Assembly (NCBI RefSeq): GCF_001427875.1
Contig: NZ_LMHK01000001.1
Coordinates: 746,871-810,870 of the forward strand
Direction: 5' to 3'
Origin: Devosia sp. Root685
Lineage (GTDB): Bacteria > Pseudomonadota > Alphaproteobacteria > Rhizobiales > Devosiaceae
DNA: 64,000 bases
Shown: positions 27,927-38,042 of the stretch, piece after piece
Numbering within the stretch: the stretch's first letter is position 1
Layout: the number at the start of each line of letters is the position of its first letter
Position numbers and translations under genes: made by a program
Notes under the pieces: generated by a model
What the model was told of the DNA's origin: nothing
Database searches by the model: none
The model's input: only the letters and a program-made list of their open reading frames with translations

Positions 27927-28703
27927 TCAGAGGCCGGATTTGGAGAACAGGCGCGCGAAGTTGGCGGTGGTTTCGGCGGACAGTTGTTCGAGCGAAATAC
28001 CCCGGAGTTCTGCGACTTTTTCGGCGGTGTGGCGGACGAAGCTGGGTTCGTTCGACTGGCCGCGATGGGGGATGGGGGCCAGGTAGGGGGAGTCGGTTTC
28101 TACGATGTAGCGATCGGCCGGGACGAACTTCGCAACGTCTTGAATTTCCTGGGCATTTTTGAAGGTGACGATGCCGGAGAAGGAGATGTAACCGCCCAGA
28201 GCGAGGGCGCGTTCGGCGAGGTTGCGGCCAGCGGTGAAGCAATGGAGGACGAAGGGGAAGGCCCCTGCCCGGCTCTCTTCTTCGAGGATATTTGCCATGT
28301 CATCGTCGGCGGCGCGGCTGTGGATAACCAGTGGAAGACTGGTGATCCGGGACGCGGCGATGTGGCGGCGAAGGCCGGTTGCCTGAGCCTCGCGCGGGGC
28401 GTTGTCGTAGAAGTAATCGAGGCCCGCTTCGCCGATAGCAATGCAACGGGGATGGGCACTTAGCCGGACAAGATCATCCGTTTGTATATGCAATTCCTGA
28501 TCGGCATTGTGCGGATGCGTGCCGACCGAGCACCAGACGTTCGGGAAACGTTCTGCGATGGCGGTGTATGTGGAAAAGTTATCCACACGTGTTGATATCG
28601 TCACCATTCCGGTGACGCCGACGGCGGCGGCGCGGGCCATCACGCCGTCGATATCGGCCGATAGCGCCTCGAAGTCGAGATGGCAGTGGCTATCGATCAG
28701 CAT
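27927..28703 (-). CDS. tatD: TatD-family metal-dependent DNase
   Basis: A 258-residue TIM-barrel hydrolase of the TatD/YcfH group. The first metal site is IDSHCHLDF, an Glu follows in IAIGEAGLDY, then LVIHSRAAD and VLHCFTAG, with YIVETDSPYLAP near the C-terminus. Members act as 3'-5' exonucleases or D-aminoacyl-tRNA-type hydrolases. It lies two bases after metG and two before the MBL gene, clearly one transcript. Confidence 0.94.
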   Translation of the reverse strand: MLIDSHCHLDFEALSADIDGVMARAAAVGVTGMVTISTRVDNFSTYTAIAERFPNVWCSVGTHPHNADQELHIQTDDLVRLSAHPRCIAIGEAGLDYFYDNAPREAQATGLRRHIAASRITSLPLVIHSRAADDDMANILEEESRAGAFPFVLHCFTAGRNLAERALALGGYISFSGIVTFKNAQEIQDVAKFVPADRYIVETDSPYLAPIPHRGQSNEPSFVRHTAEKVAELRGISLEQLSAETTANFARLFSKSGL

Positions 28704-28705
28704 GC

Positions 28706-30256
28706 TTATTCGGCCGGTTTTTCGACGCGCGCGAAGACGCCTTGCGGCACTGGCAGGTCAGTATTGGTTAGCAGACTGTTAGCATCGAGCGCAGCCGATA
28801 GCGTCCTTTGGTTATCAGGCACGGCAAGCTGATCGAGAAGACGGGCAGCCGAGGCTGGAACGAAGGCGAGCATCGGGATGGCGATGCGGCGAACGGTGTC
28901 GGCGGTGACGTAGAGGACGGTCGCCATGCGGGTCGGATCGGTCTTTTTCAGCGCCCAGGGTTCCTGGCCGGCGAAATAGTTGTTGGCCGACGAGAGCGCC
29001 GAAATGAGGGCGCCAGTGGCTTCGTGGACGAGTTGTTCGTCCATGGCCTTTTGGGCGGCGGCGAGGGCCTCGGTGACCTCATTGATGATCGCGTTGTCGG
29101 CGTCGGTCAGGGCGCCGAGAGCGGGGACCTTCCCTTCGCAGTTCTTGCTGATCATCGAAAGCGAGCGCTGGGCGAGATTGCCGAGATTGTTGGCGAGGTC
29201 GGCGTTGACGCGGTTGACGAGCTTCTCGTTGGAATAGTCGCCGTCGTTGCCGAAGGAGACTTCGCGGAGGAAGAAGTAGCGCACGGCGTCGGGGCCGAAG
29301 GTTTCGACCAGTTCGAAGGGGTCGATGACGTTGCCGAGCGACTTGCTCATTTTCTGGCCATCGACGGTGAGGAAGCCGTGTGCGAAGACGCGGTGCTGGA
29401 CTTCGATGCCGGCGCTCATGAGGAAAGCGGGCCAATAGACGGTGTGGAAGCGGATGATGTCCTTGCCGATGACGTGGAGGTCAGCGGGCCAGAATTTTTT
29501 GAACAGTTCGCTCTGTTCATCGGGGTAACCGACGCCGGTGATGTAATTGGTCAGGGCGTCGACCCAGACATACATGACGTGGCCTTCGGCGCCGGGAACA
29601 GGAATGCCCCAATCGAAGGTGGTGCGGGAAACCGAGAGGTCCTGCAGGCCGCCTTTGACGAAGGAGATGATTTCGTTGCGACGCTCTTTGGGCGCGATGA
29701 AATCGGGGTTCGCTTCGTAGAGCGCGAGGAGCTTTTCCTGATAGGCGGAGAGGCGGAAGAAATAGGTCGGCTCTTCGACCCATTCGACTTCGGCGCCGGA
29801 CGGGGCGATGCGCTTGCCGTTCTTTTCGGTCAGCTCGCTCTCGTCGAAATAGGCCTCGTCGCGCACCGAATACCAGCCCTTGTAGGTGGACTGGAAAATG
29901 TCGCCGTTGTGGCTCGCTTCCATCTTTTTCCAGATGGCCTGCGAGGCGTCATAGTGGCGCTGTTCGGTGGTGCGGATAAAATCGTCGTTGGAAAGGTTCA
30001 GCGCTTCGGCGAGCTTTTTGAACTCGGCCGAATTGCGATCTGCCAGTTCGCGGACCGGAATGCCTTCCTTGGCCGCGGTCTGAACCATCTTGATCCCGTG
30101 TTCGTCGGTCCCCGTGAGGAAGTAAACTTCCCGGCCTTCGAGCCGCTTCCAGCGGGCGATGGCGTCGGTCGCGATCATCTCATAGGCGTGGCCGATATGG
30201 GGGGCGCCATTGGGATAGGAAATCGCGGTCGTGACGTAAAAGGGCTTGGCGGTCAT
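28706..30256 (-). CDS. metG: Methionyl-tRNA synthetase
   Basis: Class I aminoacyl-tRNA synthetase charging tRNA-Met. At 516 residues it is the short form without the C-terminal EMAP/tRNA-binding domain. HIGH box: [12 protein letters not shown] at about 13-24; KMSKS box: [15 protein letters not shown]. The region usually carrying zinc-binding Cys ([14 protein letters not shown]) has none, which fits the zinc-free subclass. The ATG overlaps the holB stop by 4 bases (ATGA); the frame upstream of it lies inside holB. Confidence 0.97.
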   Translation of the reverse strand: MTAKPFYVTTAISYPNGAPHIGHAYEMIATDAIARWKRLEGREVYFLTGTDEHGIKMVQTAAKEGIPVRELADRNSAEFKKLAEALNLSNDDFIRTTEQRHYDASQAIWKKMEASHNGDIFQSTYKGWYSVRDEAYFDESELTEKNGKRIAPSGAEVEWVEEPTYFFRLSAYQEKLLALYEANPDFIAPKERRNEIISFVKGGLQDLSVSRTTFDWGIPVPGAEGHVMYVWVDALTNYITGVGYPDEQSELFKKFWPADLHVIGKDIIRFHTVYWPAFLMSAGIEVQHRVFAHGFLTVDGQKMSKSLGNVIDPFELVETFGPDAVRYFFLREVSFGNDGDYSNEKLVNRVNADLANNLGNLAQRSLSMISKNCEGKVPALGALTDADNAIINEVTEALAAAQKAMDEQLVHEATGALISALSSANNYFAGQEPWALKKTDPTRMATVLYVTADTVRRIAIPMLAFVPASAARLLDQLAVPDNQRTLSAALDANSLLTNTDLPVPQGVFARVEKPAE

Positions 30257-31278
30257 TGTGACTCTGTGGGGATGGCAGTCGTGTTTCGGTGCTTCCTGAT
30301 GGCGTCGAACAGCACGGACAGCGTCTGTTTCATGTCGAGATTGACGCTGTCGGCCTCGCTCAGAAGCGCATTTGCCTTGTCCCATAGGTCAGTTGCCGAG
30401 GCAAGCCGCAACCGCTCGCCCGGCTGCATTGCGGCATTGCGCGCCTCGTCGGAAAGCCAATCGAGAAGGATTTCGCGGGCGAAGGACATGTCCGGTCCCT
30501 GCGGATCGGAACCAATGGCGTCGGCAAGCGCGATGGCGGTGCCGGAAGGCAGGCTTTGGGGCGCTTGCAGCCAGGCAATGAGCGCGCCGACGGGGGACTC
30601 TGGCGACAGCGCCAGGGTTTCGAAGGCACGACGAGGACGGCCACCGGCAAGGCCGAGGGCGCGTTGCAGGGTTTCGCCGTCGATATCGGGCATGCTGGCG
30701 GTGACGATTTCGGCGACATCACTATCGGCAAGGGGACGCAAAGCCAGGTTATGGCAGCGCGACTTGATGGTCGGCAGCAATTGGCCGGGGCGGTGCGAGA
30801 TCAGCAGGAAGGTCGTATCGGCGGGTGGCTCTTCGAGGGTCTTGAGGAGCGCGTTGGCGGCGGAGGGATTGCAATCGTCGATGGAGTCGAGAATGGCGAT
30901 GCGATGGCCGGCGCGACCGCGGGTGTGGTGCAGCGCATCGCGGAGTTCGCGCACATCCTCGACCCGGATGATGGTGTAATAGCCTTTGGAGTCTTTTAGC
31001 CTGCGACGGAGGACGAAGAGGTTTGGGTGCGAGAGCGCCGTCACCTGTTCCTGAACGCGCTCGGGGCTCTCATCGCCGGTGGCGAGAAGGATGGCGGCGG
31101 CGAGTTCGAAGGCGAAGGTGGCCTTGCCGATGCCTTGGGGGCCGTGGAGCATAATGGCGCCCGGCAGGCGGCGGTCGTGGAGTTGAGCCAGGATGGCGCT
31201 GCGGGCGGCGTCATGGCCGATGGCGCCGTGCCGCTCTTCGGGGAGCGGCAGGCCGGCAAGCGCGTTGGGATCGGTCAC
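30253..31278 (-). CDS. holB: DNA polymerase III delta-prime subunit
   Basis: Stator of the clamp-loader complex. The 341-residue protein has a P-loop [10 protein letters not shown] at about 46-55 and the segment [21 protein letters not shown], diagnostic for the delta'/DnaX family (the position of the SRC motif is SRCHNLAL). Sits in the conserved tmk-holB-metG-tatD order, overlapping both neighbours by 4 bases. Confidence 0.95.
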   Translation of the reverse strand: MTDPNALAGLPLPEERHGAIGHDAARSAILAQLHDRRLPGAIMLHGPQGIGKATFAFELAAAILLATGDESPERVQEQVTALSHPNLFVLRRRLKDSKGYYTIIRVEDVRELRDALHHTRGRAGHRIAILDSIDDCNPSAANALLKTLEEPPADTTFLLISHRPGQLLPTIKSRCHNLALRPLADSDVAEIVTASMPDIDGETLQRALGLAGGRPRRAFETLALSPESPVGALIAWLQAPQSLPSGTAIALADAIGSDPQGPDMSFAREILLDWLSDEARNAAMQPGERLRLASATDLWDKANALLSEADSVNLDMKQTLSVLFDAIRKHRNTTAIPTESQ

Positions 31279-31961
31279 GCCGGAATTCCGCTCTGTAGCT
31301 CGGGGAAGCGGGTCTGGACGGTGTTCCAGATTTCGCGCTCGAGGCTTTCTTCGGCCTGATTGGCGGAGAGCACCACGCAGCGCTCGGTATTGTTACGGGC
31401 GATATCGAGAAAACCATCGCGCAGGCGTTTATGCCAATCGAGCTCTTCCTTTTCGAAGCGGTCGCCCGTCAGGGCAAGGCCATCTTCGATGGCGCGTTCG
31501 GCGACGCGCTTGAAGGCGGTTTCGGGGTCCATGTCGAGGACAATGGTCAGGTCGGGCGTGTGGCCATCGAGCGCGAGGTCTTCGAGGGCGTCGATCAGCC
31601 TCGTATCGACGCCGCCTGTCAGGCCCTGATAGGCGCGGGTGGAATCGCAAAAGCGGTCGGAGATGACCCAGGTGCCCTTGGCGAGATTGGGGGCGATCAA
31701 TTGGGTAACGTGATCGTAGCGGGCGGCGGCGAACAGCACGGCTTCGGCGCCTGAACCCCAGGCTTCGCTGCGGCCTTGCAGGATGAAGGAGCGGATGGCT
31801 TCGGCCTTGGGCGTGCCGCCCGGCTCGCGAGTGCGGACTGCCTCGACCGAAACATTGGCCAGATTGGCGAGCAGGCGCTTGACCTGGGTGGATTTGCCCA
31901 CCCCTTCTCCACCTTCAAAGGTGATGAAGCGAGCCTGTCTGCGATTTGGCGCTTCGAGCAT
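31275..31961 (-). CDS. tmk: Thymidylate kinase
   Basis: Phosphorylates dTMP to dTDP. 228 residues; P-loop FEGGEGVGKSTQ at about 15-26, the DR(Y/F)-type motif SDRFCDSTRAYQG and TREPGGTPKAEAIR (dTMP-binding) are all seen. It overlaps holB by 4 bases and is separated from dacC upstream by a 300-base repeat-filled gap, so a promoter may lie there. Confidence 0.96.
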   Translation of the reverse strand: MLEAPNRRQARFITFEGGEGVGKSTQVKRLLANLANVSVEAVRTREPGGTPKAEAIRSFILQGRSEAWGSGAEAVLFAAARYDHVTQLIAPNLAKGTWVISDRFCDSTRAYQGLTGGVDTRLIDALEDLALDGHTPDLTIVLDMDPETAFKRVAERAIEDGLALTGDRFEKEELDWHKRLRDGFLDIARNNTERCVVLSANQAEESLEREIWNTVQTRFPELQSGIPA

Positions 31962-32262
31962 GGGTGGGCTGATTCCTTGGTCCGGTTTCTTTTAGGTCAA
32001 CTCGGGAGGTGGGGGAAGGTTTGGGCACTCCCACATACCGCTTACCTGGTTAGGTGGTTGGCTCACGGCCGCCGGTACCCCCACCTAACCTCCCCCTGGT
32101 AGGGGGAGGGATCTGCCGGTGGCTCACAGACAACGAGATTAACTCGATGCGTCCCTCCCCCTACCAGGGGGGGGTAGGTGGGGGTACAGGAGGCATCGTG
32201 CCACGACCTCGTCCTTCGAGGCTCCGCTGCGCTCCGCGCCTCAGGATGAGGTCTACTGGTGT
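31962..32262. repeat. Repeat-filled gap: inverted family B pair and one family A copy
   Basis: The 301-base tmk/dacC gap has no gene. Two family B units face each other at 32078-32112 and 32151-32183 (CCCACCT...GGGAGGGA and its inverse), with TCGATGCG between. A family A unit follows at 32202-32259 in its GTCC/GGAT variant with apical TCCGCTGCGCTCCGC. Some of this could fold into a terminator-like structure after dacC. Confidence 0.7.
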
Positions 32263-33405
32263 TCAAAGCCAGCCAAGCGCCAACTGCTTCAGCGCGTCCG
32301 TCGCGCGGCGGACGAGATCGCCTTGGGGCACGTCTTCGGCGGCGTAGAGGGGGGCGGATTGGACGAGCTGATCGTTGCAGAGGACGCGCAATTCGGCGAC
32401 TTGCTGGCCGGCGGCAACCGGGGGCAGGAGCGGGCCGACATAGTGGACGCTGGCCGAGAGGCAATCGCGGGAGCCGCGCGGCAGGTAGAGCGCGATTTCG
32501 CCTTTGCCGACGAGGCCGACGCTGCCGATAGCGCCGCCATAGACATCGGCATAGGCAACCACGGCACCATCGGGATAGGCCTCGAAACGCTCGAAGGCGC
32601 GCGTGCCCCAGGTGAGCAGCTTGCGGCCTTCCTCGGCGCGTTCGCGCATGGAGCCGAGGCCGTGGACGACGGCGACGAGGCGGCGATCGCCCTGGGCGGT
32701 GGAGATGACGGCGCCATAACCAGCCGCCTGGGTGTGGCCGGTCTTGAGGCCATCGACGCCGATGCCGACTTCGATCAGGGAATTGCGATTGGCCTGTTTG
32801 ATGCCGTTCCACTCCATCTCGGGCTCGGAGAAGTAGTGGTAGAATTCGGGGAATTCGCGGATCAGATAGCGGCCGAGGTCGCCGAGATCGCGGGCGGTGG
32901 AATATTCGTCGGGATCAGGCAGGCCGGTGGCATTGGTGAAATGGGAATCCTCGAGGCCCAGGTCGCGCGCCAGTTCGTTCATCATCGAGGCGAAGGTGGC
33001 TTCGGTGCCGGCGATGCCTTCGGCAAGAATGATGGCGGCATCGTTGCCCGACTGGATGATGACCGAGCGAATGAGGTCTTCGACGCGGATCTGGGAATTG
33101 AGGGCGGCGAACATGGTGGAGCCACCCGAAGCCGCGCCGCCGGTGCGCCAGGCATTTTCGGAGACGAAGAACTGATCGTTGAGACTGATGCGGCCCGCGC
33201 GAAGCTCGTGGAAGACGACGGCCAGGGTCATGAGCTTGGTCATGCTGGCCGGCTCCAGGCGCGCGTCGGCGTCCTTCTGAAAAATCACCGTGCCCGATTC
33301 ATAGTCCATCAGCACCGCGAAGCGGGCCTTGGTCTCGAAATTGGCCTGCGCCAGCGCGGGAAAGGCACTGGCGAAAGCGAAGAGCAGGGCGAGAAGCAGT
33401 CTCAC
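32263..33405 (-). CDS. dacC: D-alanyl-D-alanine carboxypeptidase (PBP5/6 family)
   Basis: Trims the terminal D-Ala from peptidoglycan stem peptides. The 380-residue protein has a signal peptide (MRLLLALLFAFASAFPALAQ) and the three active-site motifs SMTK (Ser54, Lys57), SGN (119-121) and KTG (221-223), followed by the PBP5 C-terminal beta domain. The end lacks an obvious amphipathic anchor as strong as in E. coli PBP5. It lies 59 bases downstream of rlpA, consistent with joint function in septal wall remodelling. Confidence 0.94.
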   Translation of the reverse strand: MRLLLALLFAFASAFPALAQANFETKARFAVLMDYESGTVIFQKDADARLEPASMTKLMTLAVVFHELRAGRISLNDQFFVSENAWRTGGAASGGSTMFAALNSQIRVEDLIRSVIIQSGNDAAIILAEGIAGTEATFASMMNELARDLGLEDSHFTNATGLPDPDEYSTARDLGDLGRYLIREFPEFYHYFSEPEMEWNGIKQANRNSLIEVGIGVDGLKTGHTQAAGYGAVISTAQGDRRLVAVVHGLGSMRERAEEGRKLLTWGTRAFERFEAYPDGAVVAYADVYGGAIGSVGLVGKGEIALYLPRGSRDCLSASVHYVGPLLPPVAAGQQVAELRVLCNDQLVQSAPLYAAEDVPQGDLVRRATDALKQLALGWL

Positions 33406-33464
33406 GGGCGATACCTTGCGTTGCGGCCGTCATGGCCGGTTTCGGCGCGGCTGAAGACCCTAAC

Positions 33465-34508
33465 TTAATAGAGAATTATGTCGCCAAGGCCAAGTTCTCG
33501 CGCCAATGCGAGCGCGTCGTCTTTTGTGGCGCCGGGCTTCAAATGGCTGAGTGTGAGACGGGTCGCGTTATGGCCGTTGAGCAGCACCTGCTCTTCATCG
33601 ACCGCGCCGAGGATAGCGAAGCGTTCGGCCAGCGCTATGGCATTGCGCTGATTGGCGAAAGTGCCGAGGCCGAGCTTGACGGCGCGGCTATCGGCATCGA
33701 CGCTCTTGGCCCAGGCCTGCAAATCCGGCGTGCCGGCGGCCATGGAATTGACGGCGGCAAAGGCCGAGCCGATGCCGGCATCAACGCTTTGAGGCGTTGC
33801 GTCAGCATAGGAGAACAAGCCATTGAAGAAATTCGTCGTCATGCCGACGAGGCTGCGATTGCTCTCGGCCGAGGCGACGCGAATATTGCCGGTGTCGAAA
33901 TCGTTGGGGCCGGAATAGCTGGCCATGAGGGTGCGGGTGTCATCGCCTTCGAGCGGGGCGGCGCCGACATATTGGACCTGCACATTGGCCGAGCCGTTAT
34001 TGACATAGCCAAGCATGGCGGCGGCCTGGTGCGAGAGGTCGACAACGCGGCCGGCGACATAGGGGCCGCGATCGTTGATGCGGACGATCAGGGAGCGGCC
34101 ATTGTCCTGGTTGGTAACGCGGACATAGGACGGCAGCGGCAGGGTCGGGTGCGCGCCAGTGATGGCGTTGGCCGAGAAGATTTCGCCATTTGCGGTGCGG
34201 CGGCCATGGAAATCGGAGCCATACCAGGAGGCGGTGCCGGAGGCCTGATAGTTCGGATCGTCCTTCGGCACATAGGTTTTGCCGCGCACGGTATAGGGCT
34301 GGCCGACCTGATAGCGGCCACCGCCGCGCGGCGGATTGGGGTCATTGGTGACGCGGGGCGAGACGGAAACGCCATATTCCTTGGAGGTGAAGGCGCCACG
34401 CTTGACGGTGGCGCCGAGCCCCCCTGCTCCACCCATGCAGGCAGCAAGGGTCGGGGCGATCAACGCACAGAGGGCGAGGGTGCGGACGAGGTTGCGCCAA
34501 GTGGTCAC
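33465..34508 (-). CDS. rlpA: RlpA-like septal lytic transglycosylase / lipoprotein
   Basis: A 347-residue outer-membrane lipoprotein: hydrophobic N-terminus ending in the lipobox LAAC (Cys24). Residues about 92-185 form the double-psi beta-barrel (GTASWYGSDFHGRRTANGEIF, then VRVTNQDNGRSLIVRINDRGPYVAGRVVDLS) and the C-terminal 70 residues form a SPOR domain (VKLGLGTFANQRNAIALAERF) that recognises denuded septal glycan. The catalytic Asp of the barrel appears in NDRGPY. First gene of the rlpA-dacC pair. Confidence 0.92.
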   Translation of the reverse strand: MTTWRNLVRTLALCALIAPTLAACMGGAGGLGATVKRGAFTSKEYGVSVSPRVTNDPNPPRGGGRYQVGQPYTVRGKTYVPKDDPNYQASGTASWYGSDFHGRRTANGEIFSANAITGAHPTLPLPSYVRVTNQDNGRSLIVRINDRGPYVAGRVVDLSHQAAAMLGYVNNGSANVQVQYVGAAPLEGDDTRTLMASYSGPNDFDTGNIRVASAESNRSLVGMTTNFFNGLFSYADATPQSVDAGIGSAFAAVNSMAAGTPDLQAWAKSVDADSRAVKLGLGTFANQRNAIALAERFAILGAVDEEQVLLNGHNATRLTLSHLKPGATKDDALALARELGLGDIILY

Positions 34509-34919
34509 GGTACTTTTTACTCAACACGCTTGGTTCACGGCGCACGTATTTTTGGACGCGCGCGGACAATTCCCCGCAAAATGTCGCCAAGCTGGTTGAG
34601 GAGACGTTAATGCTGACAGAGTGTTAGCATTTGAAGCCGCATTGCGCCGATTTAGGTAAACGCGGGGTAAAGCCTGTTTTCGCTCGCGAATTTGACATTG
34701 TGGGGAATATGGCCATCATGGGCGGCATGAGCACGGATTTCATTTTCACCCCCCAGACACGCGATGGTCATCGCCTGGCAGGCTGATTGCCTGGTGTTGC
34801 TACCTGCCTAAAAGGCAAGAGCGGCACCAGGAGGCTCCAACCAATCCCACATTTTTCATGCCTGACGGCGCCTGCGGATCGCGGGTGCGTTTTGGCATGC
34901 CTGTCCCGAGACAATTGCG
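34509..34919. other. 411-bp non-coding region with nested hairpins
   Basis: It should contain the rlpA promoter on one strand and a promoter or leader for the 69-codon gene on the other. From about 34790 the plus strand is strongly structured: GCCTGGTG with CACCAGG enclosing CTGCCT/AGGCA, then CATGCC (about 34858) with GGCATG (about 34894) enclosing GCGCCTGCG/CGCGGGTGC. No riboswitch class was recognised. No convincing ORF. Confidence 0.45.
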
Positions 34920-35129
34920 ATGACCTTCAAGTATTCCGTCACCCTCCCCATCAGCGGCGGCAACAAGCTTAGCCGGTTCAAGGACTGGGCCGACCAGCAT
35001 GTGCCCGATGTGCGCTACAGCCTGCCGCCACAGACGCCGATCAAGACCGAAACCATGACCGTGCGGCTCGCTTCGCTCGAAGAGCGGCAGCGGATGCTGC
35101 AGGCCTTCGCACGATCCTCGCAGATGTGA
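34920..35129 (+). CDS. Small hypothetical protein
   Basis: A 69-residue basic soluble protein starting MTFKYSVTLPISGGNKLSRF. Codon use is typical of the strand, and the frame ends just before the region upstream of the rnk-like gene. The ribosome-binding site is weak (GAGACA, 7-8 bases away). It has no signal peptide or membrane helix. I recognise no family; the strand-rich start and charged middle suggest a small compact domain. Confidence 0.6.
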   Translation: MTFKYSVTLPISGGNKLSRFKDWADQHVPDVRYSLPPQTPIKTETMTVRLASLEERQRMLQAFARSSQM

Positions 35130-35311
35130 GGGAGTACGATGCCAGCGCTGAGATTTTGCCGGTCTTGTGCCGGTCCGCGCCCGAGGGCGGCACGGCGGTG
35201 TCCGTGGTGTCACCGGGACTATGATGGCCCGACCGCCCCGCCCGAGCATCTCTTCGATGCGCCGGGGGGCCGGAACGGATTTGGCAGGAAGGAAACAGGA
35301 GACCAGGCGAG

Positions 35312-35725
35312 ATGACGACGCTTTCGCTGAAAGACTGGGCGCAATCGCCCGAGATCATGATCGGGGCGCGGGAGCACCGGCGGCTGACCACCGCGGCGCT
35401 GATCGATGTGGAACAGGATTCCGATCAGGTGGACTTTTTGCTCTATGAGCTGGATCGGGCGGTGGTCGTTGAGGACACCATGCTGCCGGCAGACATTGTG
35501 CGGCTCGGGAGCGTGGTGAGATTTCGCGTGGCGTCAGGCGAGGAGCACACGATCAAGCTGGTATTGCCCGAGCATGTCACCGGGCGCGATACCTATCGGC
35601 TGTCGGTGACATCCAAACATGGCGCGGCGCTTTTGGGCTTGCGGCCAGGGCAGATCATTGCCTGGGTCGATGCGAGCGGCGCGGCGCATAGCGTGGAGGC
35701 GCTGAAGGTGGCGAACGCGGGGTGA
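35312..35725 (+). CDS. rnk: Rnk-like GreA/GreB-family RNA polymerase-binding factor
   Basis: A 137-residue protein related to regulator of nucleoside diphosphate kinase. The C-terminal GreA/GreB FKBP-like domain is visible (LGSVVRFRVASGEEHTIKLVLP to GLRPGQIIAWVDASG), while the coiled-coil arm of GreA is reduced to a short N-terminal part. It would bind the RNA polymerase secondary channel and compete with Gre factors. GGAG stands 11 bases before the ATG. The 180 bases upstream are GC-rich and foldable but carry no recognised gene. Confidence 0.85.
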   Translation: MTTLSLKDWAQSPEIMIGAREHRRLTTAALIDVEQDSDQVDFLLYELDRAVVVEDTMLPADIVRLGSVVRFRVASGEEHTIKLVLPEHVTGRDTYRLSVTSKHGAALLGLRPGQIIAWVDASGAAHSVEALKVANAG

Positions 35726-35759
35726 GCGGGGCGGCGTTTTGCCGCCCCCAGTCTTGAGT

Positions 35760-36329
35760 TCAGGACAAGAACGGCACCAGCGGCGTGTCGGCCCTGAGAT
35801 AGAGCGGGTGTTTGGGGGAGCCGTCGGCATTGGTGCCGAAGCACCAGAGGTCGAGTTTGTCGGCGCGGAGGGTGTCGACGAGTTCGCGGCCGGCAGGGGC
35901 GAGGGCTTTGTTGAGTTTGCCGTGGCAGAGGACGATGCGCCCTGCCCCGTTGGCGGCGGTGCGGATGGCCGGGAGGTTGGCCGGGGAGACGGCGACCGTG
36001 CCGGGGAGCAGCAGGGATTTGGGGTCGGTGGCGCGATAGTCGCCGACATTGCATTTGACCATGGCGGAAAAACCTTCGCGGCGGGCAAAAGTCCATTCGC
36101 GAGCGCAGGTGGGGTCATCCACCGTGGCATCGGCGGTGGAGGGGTTCATGCCGATGAAGAGGATGTAGTTTTCCGGAAAAGTGTCGCCCAGCCAGCGGCG
36201 CATGAGCTGGCGGTAGCGGCCGTCGGGGCTCATGACGGCATCGCCTGAAACCCCGGCGCCGAGGCGCAGGCGCACCTTGCCGCCGGGATCGTGGCCGGTG
36301 TCGCCGAGGTCCAGAGACGTCTGGCTCAT
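35760..36329 (-). CDS. DUF1643 protein
   Basis: A 189-residue protein of the DUF1643 family, recognised by [21 protein letters not shown] in the middle and the C-terminal [16 protein letters not shown]. The fold is thought to resemble uracil-DNA glycosylase-like proteins, but function is unknown. Its ATG overlaps the folD stop by 4 bases, so it is the second gene of a folD-DUF1643 operon. Confidence 0.88.
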   Translation of the reverse strand: MSQTSLDLGDTGHDPGGKVRLRLGAGVSGDAVMSPDGRYRQLMRRWLGDTFPENYILFIGMNPSTADATVDDPTCAREWTFARREGFSAMVKCNVGDYRATDPKSLLLPGTVAVSPANLPAIRTAANGAGRIVLCHGKLNKALAPAGRELVDTLRADKLDLWCFGTNADGSPKHPLYLRADTPLVPFLS

Positions 36330-37228
36330 GCGGTGAGATCGCTCGGGGGCACGAGGCCGTTGATGAGCGAGGCGGTGGTGATGGTGTTTGCCAAGAGGCA
36401 GGCGATGGTCATGGGGCCGACGCCGCCGGGAACCGGGGTGATGGCGCCCGCGACTTCGGCCGCGGAGGCGAAATGGACGTCACCGACGAGCTTGGTTTTG
36501 CCTTCGCCCTTTTCGGGAGCAGGAACGCGATTGATACCCACATCAATGACCACGGCACCGGGTTTTAGCCAATCCCCCTTGACCATTTCGGGACGGCCGA
36601 CGGCGGCGACGACGATATCGGCCTGACGGACGACATCGGCGAGGTTCTGGGTCTTCGAATGGGCGACGGTGACCGTGCAATTGTCCCGCAGCAGGAGCTG
36701 CATCATCGGCTTGCCGACAAGGTTGGAGCGGCCGATGATGACGGCGTTCTTGCCTTCGAGATTGCCGAGGTGATCGCGCAGCAGCATGAGCGAGCCGAGC
36801 GGGGTGCAGGAGACCGGGCCGGGCAGACCGATCTGGACCTTGCCGACATTGGCGGGAGTGAAGCTATCGACGTCCTTCATGGGGTCGATGGCTTCGATGA
36901 CCTTGTTGGGGTCGATGTGCTTGGGAACAGGCAACTGCACGAGAATGCCATGAACGGCGGGATCGGCATTGAGCTGATGCACCAGGGCCAGAAGGTCGGC
37001 TTCCGATACGTCTTCGGGCAGTTCGTGCTTGAACGAATTCATTCCGACTTCGGCGGTCTGCTTGGCCTTATTGGACACATAGACCTGGCTGGCCGGGTCG
37101 TGACCGACGATGACGACGGCGAGGCCGGGGGTGATGCCGTGCTCGGCTTTTAGGCGGGCGACATGACCGGCGATACGACCGCGCAGATTCTCGGCAAAGA
37201 GTTTTCCGTCGATGATTTTTGCGGTCAT
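36326..37228 (-). CDS. folD: Bifunctional methylenetetrahydrofolate dehydrogenase / cyclohydrolase
   Basis: Interconverts 5,10-methylene-, methenyl- and 10-formyl-tetrahydrofolate with NADP. The 300-residue protein begins [16 protein letters not shown], with GAGG five bases before this ATG; the upstream extension of the frame is not coding. It has [20 protein letters not shown] with the catalytic Lys, the QLPVPKHID segment and the dinucleotide-binding [15 protein letters not shown]. The C-terminal [16 protein letters not shown] is intact. Confidence 0.97.
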   Translation of the reverse strand: MTAKIIDGKLFAENLRGRIAGHVARLKAEHGITPGLAVVIVGHDPASQVYVSNKAKQTAEVGMNSFKHELPEDVSEADLLALVHQLNADPAVHGILVQLPVPKHIDPNKVIEAIDPMKDVDSFTPANVGKVQIGLPGPVSCTPLGSLMLLRDHLGNLEGKNAVIIGRSNLVGKPMMQLLLRDNCTVTVAHSKTQNLADVVRQADIVVAAVGRPEMVKGDWLKPGAVVIDVGINRVPAPEKGEGKTKLVGDVHFASAAEVAGAITPVPGGVGPMTIACLLANTITTASLINGLVPPSDLTA

Positions 37229-37361
37229 GGTGGCCTCGTTTTCATAGGGATTTAGAGGCGCAGGAGGGTGTTCCCGCGTTTCGGCTTCGACATAAGGGAT
37301 GTGTCGTGATCCGTCCATTGGTTTGGTGGAGGGATTGGGGCATGGTTTGCATGCATCGGGG

Positions 37362-37420
37362 GCACGCCCTCGTCCTTCGAGGCTACGCTGCGCTTCGCGC
37401 CTCAGGATGAGGACTACTGG
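37362..37420. repeat. Palindromic repeat, family A, GTCC/GGAT variant
   Basis: CACGCCCTCGTCCTTCGAGG, apical CTACGCTGCGCTTCGC, GCCTCAGGATGAGG and ACTACTGG. It lies between the folD start and the greA-like 3' end. The paired triplet differs from other copies on both arms. Confidence 0.75.
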
Positions 37421-37440
37421 GGTGGCGTTGAACGCGTCCG

Positions 37441-37923
37441 CTAACCGATCTTGATGATCTCAAGTTCCTGGTCACCGAGCATGGCGATGTCGCCGGGGCT
37501 TTTGCCGAGGAGGGCTTGGGCGATTGGGGAGGCGTGGGAGATGGTGCCGGATTTGGGGTCGGCTTCGTCTTCGCCGACGATGCGGTAGGTCTGCACGCGG
37601 CCATCGTCGCGGGTGAAGGTGACGGTCAGGCCGAAGGCGACGGTTTCGGCGCTGGAGGGCACGGGCACCAATTGGGCCGTGCGGAGGCGTTCGGAGAAAT
37701 AACGCAGATCGCGGAGCGGGACGGCGGACAGGCGGCGGCGCTCGTTGATGTCTTCATTTGCCTGTGCGGCTTCGAAGGCGGCGCGGGCGGCCTGCACCTG
37801 GGCTTCGAGTGCCTTGAGGCCCGCTTGGGTGACGAGATTGAGACCGGGCGGAATGGGGCGATCGGGGAGGACGGATTCCGAGGCGGTTTCAGCACTGTCT
37901 TCTTTGGTGAAGGCTACGCTCAC
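37441..37923 (-). CDS. GreA/GreB-family transcription elongation factor
   Basis: A 160-residue protein with the Gre architecture: N-terminal coiled coil ([22 protein letters not shown] to [22 protein letters not shown]) and C-terminal FKBP-like domain ([28 protein letters not shown], then [14 protein letters not shown]). The acidic tip residues of GreA are replaced or shifted (NEDINE), so cleavage-stimulating activity is plausible but not assured. It may be an extra GreB-like paralogue rather than the main GreA. A terminator-like hairpin lies 120 bases upstream in its direction of transcription. Confidence 0.88.
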   Translation of the reverse strand: MSVAFTKEDSAETASESVLPDRPIPPGLNLVTQAGLKALEAQVQAARAAFEAAQANEDINERRRLSAVPLRDLRYFSERLRTAQLVPVPSSAETVAFGLTVTFTRDDGRVQTYRIVGEDEADPKSGTISHASPIAQALLGKSPGDIAMLGDQELEIIKIG

Positions 37924-37952
37924 GCTGTGGGGACTCCGTCAATGCTGGGGTG

Positions 37953-38011
37953 GCACGCTCTCGCAGTTCGAGGCGACGCTGCGCGCCGCACCTCACTGTG
38001 AGGGCTACTGA
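37953..38011. repeat. Palindromic repeat, family A, CAGT/ACTG variant
   Basis: CTCTCGCAGTTCGAGG and CCTCACTGTGAGGGCTACTG. Both arms differ from the common form in the same paired positions. It lies in the divergent gap between the greA-like gene and amn. Confidence 0.75.
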
Positions 38012-38042
38012 ACCATGTGAGGTCTAATGGGCGGTCGGGCAA

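Noticed and set aside
27925-28242. N-terminal extension of the MBL hydrolase
   Set aside because: Lies inside tatD in another frame; the family start is the ATG two bases after the tatD stop.
28808-30979. 723-codon open frame on the plus strand
   Set aside because: Lies opposite metG and holB, whose HIGH, KMSKS and clamp-loader motifs are unmistakable; long antisense frames are a product of high GC.
34790-34919. Known riboswitch (TPP, cobalamin, SAM, glycine)
   Set aside because: None of the conserved core sequences I know for these classes could be found.
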